A stretch of 64,000 bases of DNA, taken from the NCBI GenBank assembly GCA_900660155.1, contig CABFPE010000211.1, forward strand, positions 188,897 through 252,896, read 5' to 3'. Under the pieces are notes generated by a model. The model was given only the letters and a program-made list of their open reading frames with translations. It ran no database searches and had not been told where the DNA came from. Shown here one piece after another: positions 22,700-35,830 of the stretch. A program made the translations under genes and the position numbers. The DNA is from Hofstenia miamia (taxonomy: Eukaryota > Xenacoelomorpha > Acoela > Hofsteniidae). Position 1 is the stretch's first letter. Every line of letters begins with the position of its first letter.

Positions 22700-24300
22700 A
22701 AATGCATAAGATCATCACAACAACAAACAAACCAATAAAACTGCCAGCAAGGCGAGTACTGGAACAGATGAAGGACAAATACAACAGGATACTCAATGAA
22801 TTGATCAATAATAAGATAATATGACCCAGTGAAAGCCCATACGCTGCACGACAGTATTCGTGAAGCAAGGAGATAAACACAGATTGTGCATAGACTTCCG
22901 GAAGCTGAATGAAGTAACAAAAAAAGATTTGTATCTGCTGCCCAGGATAGAGGACATGCTATATGAGGTGAGCAAACATAAGTACTTCACATCAATCGAT
23001 TTATGCAAGGCGTATTGGCAGATAAGAATGGAAGAAGAAGATATAGAAAAGGCAGTGTTTATAACTCCCTACGGCCTATACAAATGGATATATATGGCGT
23101 TTGGTCTATGCAATTTGCACGCAACATTTCAGAGATATATAATGAAAGTGCTGAAAAATAAGAAACATAAGATGGAGAAGATGGAGAACGGAGTAAACAC
23201 ATACATCGATGATATCATCATGACTAGTGACATGATTGAGGAACACCTGCAGAAACTAGAGTGAACATTATCAATCCTGAAAAAAGCCAGTCTGAGAATC
23301 AATGGAAATAAATGCAACATTCTAAAAGAAAAGATCATATTTCTAGGATGAGTCATTAAGAAAGGATGAATATGTATAAAGGACAATGCAAGAGATATGA
23401 TCAGGAAAATAGAAAAACCAAACAACTAGAAGGGCATCCAAAGAATAATGGGCTTCTTCAATTACTAAGGCACATTTATCCCCAACATTGTGGGGAAGAC
23501 GGCCAAGATGAGGCAGCTGATGAGAAAATCAGTACCATTCATATGGACAAGGCAGGAGCAGGAGGAGCTGGACAAAATAAAAGAGGAATTAGCAAAATTG
23601 CCATCATTAAACACTCCCAACTACAATGAAACCTTCATATTTGATTGTGATGCTTGCAAGGTGGCCATTGGAGCAACACTGGGCCAACTAAAGGATGGCA
23701 AGGAGGTACCCATACAATTCTTCAGTTGCAAGTTGAAATCTAGCGAGGAGAACTATGGATCAACAAAATTAGAAATGCTGGCACTGATCGAGACCATAAA
23801 GAAATTTAGGCACTTCTTAATAGGACAACAATTCAGGGTTCACACTGACAATAGCAGACTTGCTTGGCTCAAGAAGTTCTCGGTTGATAAATCAGGAATA
23901 GTGTCAAGATGGATCGAATATCTAAATGAATTCACTTTCACCATCGAACACCAAAGAGGAACATTGCATATGAATGCCAATTTTTGGACTGTGCTTCCCA
24001 AGTACCAGAGGAATGCAACTAAAGAAGATGGAGAGAAGAAACAATTCCAATTTTTACCACGCANTTTAGGCATTTCTTAATAGGACGACAATTCAGGGTT
24101 CACACCAACAATAGCGGACTTGCTTGGCTCAAAAAGTTCTTGGGTGATAAATCAGGAATAGTGTTGAGATGGATTGAGTATCTAAATGAATTCACCTTCA
24201 CCATCAAACACCGAAGAGGAACACTGCATATGAACGCCAATTTTTGGACTGCACTTCCTGAGTATCAGAGGGATGCAACCAAAGNAGTACCAGAGGAATG
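22700..24300 (+). mobile_element. LTR element: reverse transcriptase and RNase H part (fossil)
   Basis: Ty3/gypsy reverse transcriptase landmarks are LCIDFRKLNEVT, FTSIDLCKAYWQI, TPYGLYKW, MAFGLCN and the catalytic YIDDI at about 23.2 kb. Connection and RNase H follow (FDCDACKVAIGATLGQ, HTDNSRLAWL) to about 24.0 kb, with a partly repeated RNase H tail next to single-N sites. Confidence 0.9.
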
Positions 24301-24399
24301 CAACTAAAGAAGATGGAGAGAAGAAACAATTCCAATTTTTACCACGCACGGAGTATGAGGAGCTGCCAGAGATGAATTTTGATAAGAAGGGACAAGCAG

Positions 24400-26450
24400 T
24401 ATAACCAATCGTGATAAAGGAGGAAATATCAGAATTTGAGATCATAGAAAAACAAAAAGATGATGCAATATTAAGTGAAATCATAAAGAGATTACAGGAG
24501 CCCGGTCTAAAACTATCAAAGTTAACCGCAAGCTACTACGAGAGGTACAAATGGAGGAGGAACAGGAATGGACTCCTATATGTGGAAGGACAGAGTAACA
24601 GNAGATCATAGAAAAACAGAAAGATGACGTGATATTAAGTGAAATCATAAAGAAATTACAAGAGCCAAGTCTGAAACTATCAAAGTTAACTGCAAGCTAC
24701 TCTGAGAGGTACAAATGGAAGAGGAACAGGAACGGACTTCTATATGTAGAAGGACAAAGTAACAGAATTGCAATACCAGAGTATTTCAAATGCAAATTAG
24801 TAAGGAAAATCCATGAGAAGGGCCATTTAGGCATCACACAAACGGAAAGCACGTTTAATGCATGATTCTTCACAATGGCGATACAGAAGGTCACAGAAGA
24901 AATAATTAACAAATGCCCAAAATGTCTCCTCCATAATAAACAACATTTTCGGACACAGAGGGCACCTCTAGAGAAGATAATAGCAATGCAACCAAATGAG
25001 ATTGTACACATAGATTTAGAAATGTTGTCAAAAGATGAGGAAGGATATCATTACCTGTTGGTGATGGTGGACAACTTCACCAAGTACGCAAAGTTAATTC
25101 CAATGAAAAACACAACGGCTGAAACAACTGCCAACATTGTAATGAAAGATTGGATTCTGAAATTTGGCCAATGGAGACGATAATCACTGATAAGGGGCCG
25201 CAATTTGAAAACAACCTGTTCCAGGAAATGGTATGCTTATTGGAAGTTGTAAGTGAGAGAACAACAGCATACCACCCACAGGCAAATGGCGCAGTGGAGA
25301 GACTGAACAGAACCCTGATAAAGTTGATCAGCGTTACAACTTCAAGGGTAGGAGGTCGCAAATGGAGAGAAGCAATTGAAATGATTGAGTTATTTTACAA
25401 TACATCCGTACATTCAACGACTGGGATAACACCATTCAAAGCCATGTTTGGCANTCCTATATGTGGAAGGACAGAGTAACAGAATCACAATACCAGAGTA
25501 TTTCAAATGTGAATTAGTAAGGAAAATTCACAAGAAGGACCATTTAGGTATCACGCAAATGGAAAGCACATTCAATGCACGATTCTTTACAATGGCGATA
25601 TGGAAGGTCACAGAGGAAATAATTAACAAATGCATGAAATGTCTCCTCCACATCAAGCAACATTTTCTGACACAGAGGGCATCTCTAGAGAAGATCATAG
25701 CAATGCAACTAAATGAGATTGTACATATAGATTTAGAGATGTTGTCAAAAGATGAGGAAGGATATCAGTACCTGTTGGTGATGGTGGATAACTTCACCAA
25801 GTAAGCAAAGTTAATCCTGATGAAGAACATGATGGCTGAAACAACAGCCGACATCATAATGAAAGAATGGATTCTGAAATTCGGGCCAATGGAGACGATA
25901 ATCACTGACAAGGGGCCACAATTCAAAAGCAACCTGTTCCAGGAAATGGCATGCTTATTGGAGGTCATAAGTGAGAGAGCAACAGGATACCATCCACAGG
26001 CAAACAGTGCAGTGAAGAGACTAAACAGGACCCTGATAAAGTTGATCAGAGTTACAACTTCAAGGGTAGGAGGTCGCAAATGGAGAGAAGCAATTGAAAT
26101 GATTGAGTACTTTTATAATACGTCTATACACTCAACGACTGGGATAACACCATTCAAAGCCATGTTTGGCAGAGAAGCAGTGACACTTATATCAATGCAA
26201 TACTTTGACTACAGTGGGAAGTTGGATAACCAATATGTGAACCAATTAAGAAATCAAATAACAGCAATACATGAGACAATGTGCCATAACATGAAGAAAT
26301 CAGCTGTGAGACAGCAGCATAACTACAATAAAAAAATTTACAGTCTTGCGCATAAAATAGGTGACACAGTTTACACATTTACACCCATGAAACTAACCAA
26401 CACAAACCAGGTCTGAAAGTTAGAAACAGTGTGGTCAAGTCCATATAAAA
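24400..26450 (+). mobile_element. LTR element: integrase part (fossil)
   Basis: The integrase H2C2 finger (HEKGHLGITQTE, then CPKCLL) and the catalytic core are present: HIDLEMLSKDEEGYHYLL, ITDKGPQFENN, YHPQANGAVERLNRTL. Two similar blocks, about 24.6-25.45 and 25.46-26.4 kb, are separated by a single N. That fits two overlapping contigs or alleles placed in series rather than a true double integrase. Confidence 0.88.
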
Positions 26451-29400
26451 TAATATAAGTATTACCAAATAACGAGTATATGCTAAATAATGGTAGATTA
26501 TTGCATTTTCAAAATTTAAAATGAGCAACAGCAGATATCAAAGAATCGATATTAAATGAAAATGCTGAGTTCAAGATAAGTCGCATTAATGGTAATGAAA
26601 TCATATATGACATGAGTGAATTAGATAGTCTACCAGAGGAAGGCTTTGACAAAGAATTTGAGGCAAATATCAGTAATGAGGATATACAAAGGAGAGTGCT
26701 GCCAAAATGGGCAGCAAGAGATAAATATATATACGACCCTGAAATATGGGATATAAACTTATTTTCTGAATTTAGGAAAATCGAAAAAGATGCAACAGCC
26801 AATGAGGAACAGAGTGTGCTGAACCCGAAAACCCAAGGAGATAACCACGTCAGACCCATGGAGAAGGATAAGAAGACAATCTCAAACCTGACGTCCAATG
26901 GAAGACAGAAGGGATGAGAATCAACCCATGACTAATCAGAGGCACAGAGTGAGAAGGCGTCTGAGTACACCCCAAGGCCGACTCAAGGGCAGGGAGACCA
27001 AAAGACATAATGCCTCTCCCACTGGAGATCTGCACTGCCAATACAAGGGCAAGCAGAGAACCAGTGAACATGCCAGAGATCTGCACCGCCAATTTGAGGT
27101 CATGCAGAGAACTGGTGAAATGCAGCACAACTTTCCCTCCAGTCCACCTTGCTGATTCAAGGGCAGTGCGACAATTGGAGTTCCAGGGGAAGGTGAAAGT
27201 GGGCAAGAACCGTGCGTATACAAAAGTGATTCGAGGCTGACATATCAGCAGAACCCACAACTGGTCAATTGCTGAGAGCACCAACTGTGAGCAGACTCGA
27301 GGGCAATTCAGTTGAAACCATCAGCATGGACTCACTTGATGGTGAGCCGAGCACCAGTAGCAAATCTGAAAGAACAGTGCACTCAAAAGATAGAGAGAAA
27401 AGAATGTCAAAAATAGACGGGGAAACCCTGCACCCCTACTTCATGGGAACAATGAAAATGAGAACCAACGGATACCAAAAACTGTCACCAGAAACAAAGA
27501 GCAACATTTGAAAAATAGCAAAGACAGAGGGCAGTAATCTACCAATAGTATTAGATGCGCAGAAAAGACCAATGGTCAACATGATTATAAGCTACCAGAG
27601 AGAACTAGACGAAATGGTGGAACAACCATGCATGCGCAGCATGGTTCATGTAACTTTCAATGACAACTTCACACTGGAGACAGCCCAAGTGATCATGGCA
27701 TACATAGAACAGATCGTGAAAGTACTGGAAATCAACATCAACAAAGACAACTTAACAATTATCCACATTCTGAAAGAAAAGAAGTTTAACAAAAATCTGG
27801 AAAAGCAGATAGACCAAACCTTAAGAATGGCTTGAGTGCAGGGCATAAGAGTGGTAATCATCGGAAGAACGATGATCACAGAACTACCACTGTTCCTGAA
27901 AGAATTACAGATACAAGTCAAAAACGTGTTCCTATGGGAGAAAGTAACAACAAAAGAAAGGGTCGCGGAATTAATCCTCTTAGACTTACAGATCAATTAC
28001 TGGGTAGCCTATTGCAGACTAATGGTGGACCCATGCATAGCCATTGACTTATTCAAGCAGGTGAAAATGATAGAAATGACAACACACACAGAGGGTGTAG
28101 AAAGAGCAAATACACTATTTATCAAGTGCAGCCTCATGCAAAGGCAAGAACACATAAAGAAAATACAAGAAATATGGAAGGAAATGAAATTACAAAAGAA
28201 GACGAAAGAAGAATGGCCAGAGATTCACATCAAAGCTCCATCGAAAAAATACCATAAAATGGTTGAGGTGGCACTGTCAGAGATCAACAGAGCATACAAG
28301 TTGAACTTGACTAAAGACTTCAAAAACATGATATTCAAAGAGAAAAATGCCCCAGAGATAAGATTCAGAACCTTGGCATGGATCCTAGCAATTTTCACAA
28401 CACAAGAACAGGAATTAAGGCTACCAATTTCCAGAGCAGGACGCCACAGATTAGCAAAGTCAAAAAGATACGAAATAGCTCTATCCCCAGTGAACACGCA
28501 AACAAAAAATTGGTTATTGAAAGGGCATGTGGAAAAGCTGATATCCCCAGATAGAAACAAGAAACATTGAAAAGATGATCAGTAGATTAATCATTAACAA
28601 AAGCCCACTTAGAAGAATGTCAACAGTGGACATAGCAAACAAAACGGGGAAGAGATAACAGTATTTGATGAACCCATGAGGATCTACATGTGGGGCGCAA
28701 CATCGGAAACGCGACTAAGACAGGTTGAGACAGAACCCTGGATTACAACAAGGAAAATCATTAAACGAAAAATCATAAATACAAAAGAAATCTTAGCCAT
28801 GATGAGAGATAAAGAGATTCAACAAACATTAGAACTGGACATGAAGAGATATGAAAAGGAGAGCCCTCGCTGCATGTTTGTAAAAATCATCAAGAGTGCG
28901 GAGATGATGCAAAGGGGAGGTATAACCAAGCCAGTGGAAGTCTGTGAGATGACAACAAAAAAACAAAAAGAGATGTTGGAGGAGGAAGAATTATTAACCT
29001 CGACACAGCAACAGATAGATAGAATAAACATAGAAAAATGGGGGCCTCCACACCAGAACTTGCTATGGAATGGATTGATACAGATGACGAGAGATTCTTA
29101 GTCGAAATAAAAATAACGAAGGAAAAAGAGAAAATTCACTTGAGGAACTACCAATATGTAAAAGAGGAGCAAACTGTAGCATCAATGAAATTAATGTTCA
29201 CATAGACCGAATTGGAAGAAATGCTAAAACCATATAACCAATTAGCAGTGGATGTAGAATGTATCACATCGAAACTAGAATTGAATGACAATATCCAGAT
29301 GAAAATAAGCAGGAGAGGCTTAATGCAAATATTCTGGGAAAAACTGAAAGAAAGCAAAATTAATTATCCAGCCACGATCAGACTAGCAACAGCACTGACA

Positions 29401-30640
29401 ACATCACAAGACTACAGAGAGATAGAGAAACAAATAAGAACTAAAATCCTCATATGTACCCCACCACAAACAGTATTGATTCCGATGGTACTCCCATGTT
29501 GGAGGATACCAAAAAAAGGTAAAAATCGCCAAGACGTTNTGCAAGACACACGTGTTGCAGAACTGTGTATGCATATTCTGACAAAATATATGAGGGTTGA
29601 CAATCTAATTGCTCAATTGAGGTTGCCATCATAAAATATCAAAGTTGTTTAATGTTTGACCGAGTTGAAATTCCACCAGATGTTGTNAGAGATAGAGAAA
29701 CAAATAAGAACTAAAATCCTCATATGTACCCCACCACAAACAGTATTGATTCCGATGGTACTCCCATGTTGGAGGATACCAAAAAAAGGTAAAAATCGCC
29801 AAGACGTTCCTACATGAATACAAGACTTACATGAATACAGAGAAAGATGCAAAAGCAATAGTCGAGCAAGACACGATTATAAAAAGACAAAAGATATACT
29901 ATTGAAAAATGATAACAAGGAGAGGGTATATGTTGAGGGAGTGATAACTCCGTACCAACTATACACTCAGGGAAAACTGATACATGAACAATTGAAAGAG
30001 TTATGAGAAGAAATAGACAAATGAACAACAAAGGCAATTATGCTGTTCTTGGGAGTAAACGACGTGGTGTGTTTGGATCTATGGGATAAAGAATACTGCT
30101 TTTACGACGTCACGAAAAGTGTAGAAATAGTAACAATGATGAGATTAAACAAGAACGACCTAACAATAATCACAGAAGAGGAAGTGGGAGAGAACATAAG
30201 CTTCTTTTACAATGACGTAGGAAACACAAGAAGCCTCAGGAGAGTATTCGCATTCTTTTACCCAAATACAAAGGTACACAAGGAGATGGCACACACTAGC
30301 AGAGCAGACGTGCAGATGACGTTAATGATAGCGATAAAAGGAATCCATCTATTCAAGAAATTCTATGAAATTTTCTCAGAAAAAATGAATGAACTCAGAG
30401 ATATAACACCAATATCCGACAATATTAAAGAAGCAAAATTCCTGAGATATCACAGCACAGTAACTACAGAAAGAGAGGCGGTATTAAAAATGACAAAACA
30501 GCCTGAGTTCATGACAACAAGCTGGAATGATCCCCAAGCAGAAACAATGATCCACAAAGCAGACGAGTTAGTCCACAGTGAATGCGCAGTGCTAAAAATA
30601 ATGCAAGCTGAGGAGGGAGCATATTCCAAAGAATAATGCT
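26450..30640 (+). mobile_element. LTR element: unidentified 3' coding region (fossil)
   Basis: About 4 kb of A-rich, clearly coding-type sequence lies between integrase and the 3' LTR, in the same base style as pol. No signal peptide, membrane segment or envelope landmark is visible, so it is not an obvious env. Near the end, a block with a HTSRADVQMTL string (about 30.29-30.33 kb) resembles the third motif of DEDDh 3'-5' exonucleases (HxAxxD). That is only a suggestion. Upstream (26.97-27.32 kb) are repeats of an ADSRA-type motif. Confidence 0.6.
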
Positions 30641-31006
30641 GCTAATAAAGAAGGAAGATCAGATGATTAGTCAAAACTAAGATCGAATTGTGATTGTTAA
30701 TTAGAAAAACAATTTAAGTTAATTATCAGATTATCTTTGTAAATGCAACCAAGTAATAACATAGCAAATTAGTACTTGTTGTCGAATAATTTGACTAAAC
30801 AAAGGGGGCGAAATTGCTTCCAATATTTTTAGCCATTTTGGCAGACGAATTAAATTCAAATTTCGAACGTCAGGTACTTTTTGATTTAGAGCATAAAGAG
30901 AGCTGAAATTAATTTGGAAACTGTTGAAGTAAATTCTTTGAAAATCGTATTCTTAGATTTTATATTGGTTTGATTATTTATACACAATGTCAAGCTAAAC
31001 GGTAAA

Positions 31007-31743
31007 TGCAGTAGTAGTGGCTTGGGAACATATCAGGAGTGACTTGAGGGTCCTTGATCCAAACTATGAACCTGCATTTATGTTAGGTGTACAAATAGGA
31101 GTTTTTCTCTGTTTAGCTGGCTATCGATTCAATCATTTACATGTAATCAATAATCAACATCAGTAAGAAAGGGCTGGATAGCCTAACATAGGTTATACAT
31201 ATTTTATGTGATAGACTTAGGTGACCTATAATAAACTGATAAATCGACCGAGCATGTATTATGTTATTTAAATGTAAGGTAGGAAGCTGCAAGTTATTAA
31301 GTAACTTAATTATATTAACTTAATTAAAGCCAATAGTTTTTGGTAATGGCTAAAGTAATAATTATTAAGCAGCTAGTGACATTGCAAGGTTGCGAAGTGA
31401 ATTAAATACACAGTACAAATTGAGTTTAAGTCAGTTACAATTTGCATTGAGAACTACACTGAGTTAGGATAGGGAACACATAAGAACTTTGTTGAGCTGA
31501 GGTTCAAAGCCACCTAGATCAGCTATGGGAACACAAGTGAAATGATGCAGAGATTGGAGTCGGCTGGAGGCCACAGTTAAACCATTCACGGAGCAGAGCT
31601 ATGATGGCGGAGTACCTAAATAGTATTCAGTTATTTCAGTTAAAGAACAATAGCAGAAATATATACAATAAATAGCTAACATTAGTACATCCCTTCCCGC
31701 GATTGAAGTGAAACAATAGTTTAAAAGAATCATTTAACCTACA
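31007..31743 (+). repeat. 3' LTR
   Basis: 737 bases, a direct repeat of 18796-19508. The stretch just before it (30785-31006) has no clear polypurine tract at the junction (ends ctaaacggtaaa); a purine run aaagggggcgaaa occurs at about 30800. Confidence 0.9.
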
Positions 31744-32229
31744 TCAATGCTTGGTAGCCAATGCTACACATATACTTAAGGTCTTTTAGAAGGCATAATA
31801 ACTACTCTCGACTCGCCTTTTTTCTTCACACTTAAATTATTATCAGATTAAGTTTATCTGCAAAGTCTAAGGCAATTCTTCTTAAATCGTTGGAAGTTAG
31901 AGAGTAGTTGACTTTCTATTGTTTCCAAGAAAGTTGCCAAATGAATTTCCTGCTAATGCTCCAATTTTACTGGTCAGAATACACCTTGAACAAATTAACT
32001 TTTGTAAAGTATGTAGCTTAATACGATACATTATGACAGGCTTCTGAGAGCATTAAAGGATGTTGAAAGCTAGAAGATAAATTGCATGGAAGGTTTACCA
32101 AATCTATGTCCCCTAAATGTTCCCATGTTAATCACATTGGTTAACATTGAAGGTGTTTCTCTCTAATCAACTATTTTTTGTCTGAGCAATGTCACTCCTT
32201 AAGTTATTAGAGTGGATTGAAGTCGCCAC
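31744..32229. other. Sequence between LTR element and LINE, unassigned
   Basis: No gene recognised. It may be the 3' untranslated part of the minus-strand LINE that follows, but no tail repeat was seen. Confidence 0.35.
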
Positions 32230-35200
32230 TACCATCACATTAAGATAGATGGGCGAATGTGCTTGCTTAATTTCTGGAAAACTTTGATTTTGGTTTAGTA
32301 ACCTTGCACAGCATGGAATGAATTGATTTCTTCCTTAACTTTTAAATTTTTCGTAAATATACTTGGCTTTGGTATAATTAAGTGAAGAGGATGAGTTGCG
32401 AGCGTTTTAGCTTGTATAAAGAGCTTCACAGATAACTTTTCTTCTCACTTTAATAGTTTGCAATTGTTTTACAGTGCCAATAATTCTAAGTGCTCTTTTT
32501 TATATTCTTTCAAGAGATAGAGTTTGATTTTTTGTTAATCCAAGGAACACCGGAGAAGCATACTCTAGCATTGAGTGAATCAGATTTATAAATAATCTGA
32601 TGAGTTCATCTTTAGAGCATATTCCAATTAGACAACAAAGAATAAATAATCGCTTAGTGCACTTCTATACTAGCGCGTGAATATGAACTGCCCAGCTTAG
32701 ATCCCCTGAAATATTTAGGCCCAATAAATGCATGTTTTCTACTGTTTTAAGTTTTCATTGATAAGATTAAGAAACTCCTGATTCTTGAAGCGTTTGCTAC
32801 ATACCATTTGCTTACTTTTGCTCNGCCTTTCAAAAGTGCGGTGCAGCCAGTAGCTATAGATTTCTCAATGTGCTTTTAAGTTATTAATAGGTATAGGGAT
32901 TTTTATCCGTTATAGCTTTCCTATTGTTTGTTACTCCCTAATTACTATTATTACTTTTAGAACATCTAGCCTAAGATCAGAACCACTCTACATGTTTGAT
33001 GTACAGTTCTTTTTTAGGATGTATTTACTGTTCAGTAAATTAGTGGACTATCAATTGACTTATGAATCAGTTTTATTGCTGACTGCATTGATTGTTCACA
33101 TGTATAAAAAGGTAACATGTAGTATTGTATATGTAGGGTTATTACATGTAAGGAAAAATAACAAGCTAAAGCATCTTGGTTGCATTTCTTCCTTTTATTT
33201 ATATAGCTGTCATAACAAGGACAATCAATGAACTAAATTACTAAGTGAACATGCACACACTATCACTGAGGTAACCATCCACACACACTGAGTCGACAAC
33301 TGGTTTTTACTGTGAAGTTCAAGTAGAAGCTGGAGCCATCACCAAAGAAGAGATCTTCTAATGTGCATAGATCTGAGTCAGGTTTCAACCCTGTATTTCA
33401 TCTACCATTCTTGATCTAAATAAACTGTTGGTAGTCCAAGCATTAAGGAGCACTAATGCAAATATTAATTCAGTAATAGGTGGGGCAACAAAATAGGTTG
33501 AGAGAGTTTGGGATCTCCACACAGTATGCATCACAGATACACAGAGAAATGATTGAGCAACTCTTAATTGATAGCAAAATCAGTGTTGGCAAGATTCTAC
33601 NCTTTAATAGTTTGCAATTGTTTTACAGTGCCAATAATTCTAAGTGCTCTTTTTTATATTCTTTCAAGAGATAGAGTTTGATTTTTTGTTAATCCAAGGA
33701 ACACCGGAGAAGCATACTCTAGCATTGAGTGAATCAGATTTATAAATAATCTGATGAGTTCATCTTTAGAGCATATTCCAATTAGACAACAAAGAATAAA
33801 TAATCGCTTAGTGCACTTCTATACTAGCGCGTGAATATGAACTGCCCAGCTTAGATCCCCTGAAATATTTAGGCCCAATAAATGCATGTTTTCTACTGTT
33901 TTAAGTTTTCATTGATAAGATTAAGAAACTCCTGATTCTTGAAGCGTTTGCTACATACCATTTGCTTACTTTTGCTCAGATTTTGTGGAAGACAGTTAGC
34001 CATAGACCTTTTGGTAATATTGTCACTCTCAGTCTTTGGGTTTACACCATATCTTATTGGCGTCACTGTTGTCAAATCGTCTGCATATTTAAACATTTCA
34101 GATTCTACGTTTTCTGATTGCATGCCAAAAACATAGAAAGCTAAAAACCAATGGTCCCAAAAGAAATCATTGCGGAATACCACTCGTCACTTCTCTAGGG
34201 CTAATTCGTAGTGATCCCAATCTAACGTGAAAAAAATCTTTTATTAAAATTAATTTCTAACCATTTGATTGCTATGGGTGGAAAATTTAGCCTCGTCAGC
34301 TTTTGAAGCAGTAGGTGATGAGGAATTTTGAAGAAAGCTTTGGAAAAGTCAAATTATTGTATCAATACACCCTGCACTTCGTTTTCTTCCAGTAGCCTCA
34401 TTACTTTGTCGTGATTAGCCTTATTAGGAAGAACGTTTCTGAAGTGGACTTTTTGTATGCAAATTGAGTTTCATTAGTTACCATAGCCAAAGTGTCACTC
34501 AAGAAATTGATCACTGTCTTTTCCATAAGCTTGGCAGACAAGCATAACAGCGAGATGGGCTGCAGATTATTGCGATTTATTGGCTGTGATTTTGGAAGTA
34601 GTGTGATGTCTGCTATTTTCCATCTGTCAGGTACAGTTCTCTGCTAAATTGAGACATTTATGATGTGGCATAGGGGTTCACCTAGAAGAGTGTAGCGTAT
34701 TTGCAAATTTTTGTAGGATTTGATCACTTCCCATATCCTTATTACGACTTAAGCTATTCAGATAGGCAAACACCTGTTTTGCGTAATAAAAGTAATCCAA
34801 TTATCATCATTGCAATCGCACATACAGTTTAACATAGATGAGCACACAGAGGAGACTGTTTCCGCTAATTTATTGAATTCTTTCAAAGTATCTTTACCAT
34901 TCAGTATAGATATGATGCCTTTTCTTTTCTTTGATTCCTCTAACATTATCAACCAAAGAGCACAAATTATTTTCACAATTCCTTGCGTGAATCGTTTAGC
35001 ATTATTTATTTCACATTTAAGTTTTTCTTTATAATGATTATACAAGGCCTAGTCCTTTTTTATGAAGGCCTTATTCTTTTTAGTTTCCACCATTTTCACA
35101 ACTGGGGTAAACCATACAGGATTGGTTTCTTTTATTTCCACTACATTATTAAATGGAACCACGTGTAATGAATATTCTAGAATAGTATAAAAGAAATTTT

Positions 35201-35830
35201 TTATAGAACACATGTGATACATGGTTGTGAAATCTATTGTTGACAATGTTAAAACAAAAGCATCCAAGTTTGACTTCCTTAGATCATAAACTTTGTGAGG
35301 CACGCCTGAATATTCGACTTGCAAACAGGGTCTATAATAATAACTTTATATTTTGATTTTCCCAAAGGTGTTAGAAGGCGCATGTTAGAGTAACCATCTT
35401 TTTGTACTAAAACCAGATCAATAATTGAGTCAACATAAGTTTGAGCATTTACTAAGTAACGAGCTTTAGCTGCGACGTTAGCAATTGAAACTGTTGATTG
35501 ATATATTGTTGGTTAAAATTCCCACAGTTTATAAATTTGCAGTCATCAAAGCATTTCACGATATAGTTACAAATATTTTCATTACAAGGCCTACCCAAGG
35601 CTGGTGGTATACATAAGCACGCAAAAAATAAGTTAAGATTATCAATTTTAACAATCCATGGCTGAATCTCTTCACAGCAACCAACAAGTGTTTGCTTGGT
35701 GATCGTACCTAGTTTATAGGAAACCCATACGGCAACACCATTTCCTCGTGATCTTAATCTTTCTGTTGAAATTGGGTCATGATAGTTTGGGCAGAGTGAA
35801 TTGCTTTATGTCATGTAGTTCTGTTATTCA
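32230..35830 (-). mobile_element. LINE (endonuclease plus reverse transcriptase), decayed, split by an assembly block
   Basis: On the minus strand, from right to left: an endonuclease-like half (about 35.33-35.83 kb, including FINCGNFN where GDFN is usual), a linker, reverse transcriptase with FKYADDLTTVTPI (about 34.07-34.10 kb), and the thumb (INLIHSMLEYASPVFLGLT). Many stops break it. It is the nearest relative of the fragment at 9385-10080. The thumb part is present twice, exactly, at 32448-32823 and 33602-33977 (376 bases). Single Ns at 32824 and 33601 flank the unrelated block between them, so the duplication is most likely an assembly artefact. Confidence 0.82.
32825..33600. other. Unrelated 776-base block bounded by single Ns
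   Basis: Not LINE-like. It holds two stretches that could be host exons. One is an acceptor-like ttttttag followed by an open stretch (MYLLFSKLVDYQLTYESVLL...) to a possible donor at about 33112 (aaaaag/gtaaca). The other is an open stretch from about 33480 (GQQNRLREFGISTQYASQ...) to the N. No family was recognised. Because both edges are assembly joints, the block may belong elsewhere in the genome. Confidence 0.35.

Larger units (their letters stand above)
18796..31743 (+). mobile_element. LTR retrotransposon, Ty3/gypsy type, broken
   Basis: Two direct LTRs (TG...CA) bound about 11.5 kb carrying, in order on the plus strand, gag, protease, reverse transcriptase, RNase H and integrase (the Ty3/gypsy order). 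A further coding region of about 4 kb, not recognised, precedes the 3' LTR. The LTRs differ at roughly 25 of about 710 aligned positions by my count plus one indel of about 24 bases, so the insertion is not ancient but not recent. It is a broken copy with many breaks (at least a dozen). No matching target duplication flanks the LTRs. Nine single-N assembly sites lie inside, some next to repeated stretches, so the interior length and domain copy number are unreliable. Confidence 0.9.

Noticed and set aside
24600-26400. Two integrase domains as a true duplicated gene
   Set aside because: The blocks meet at a single N and are near copies; an assembly artefact is more likely.
26450-30640. Envelope gene in the LTR element
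   Set aside because: No signal peptide, membrane anchor or cleavage-type landmark could be seen.
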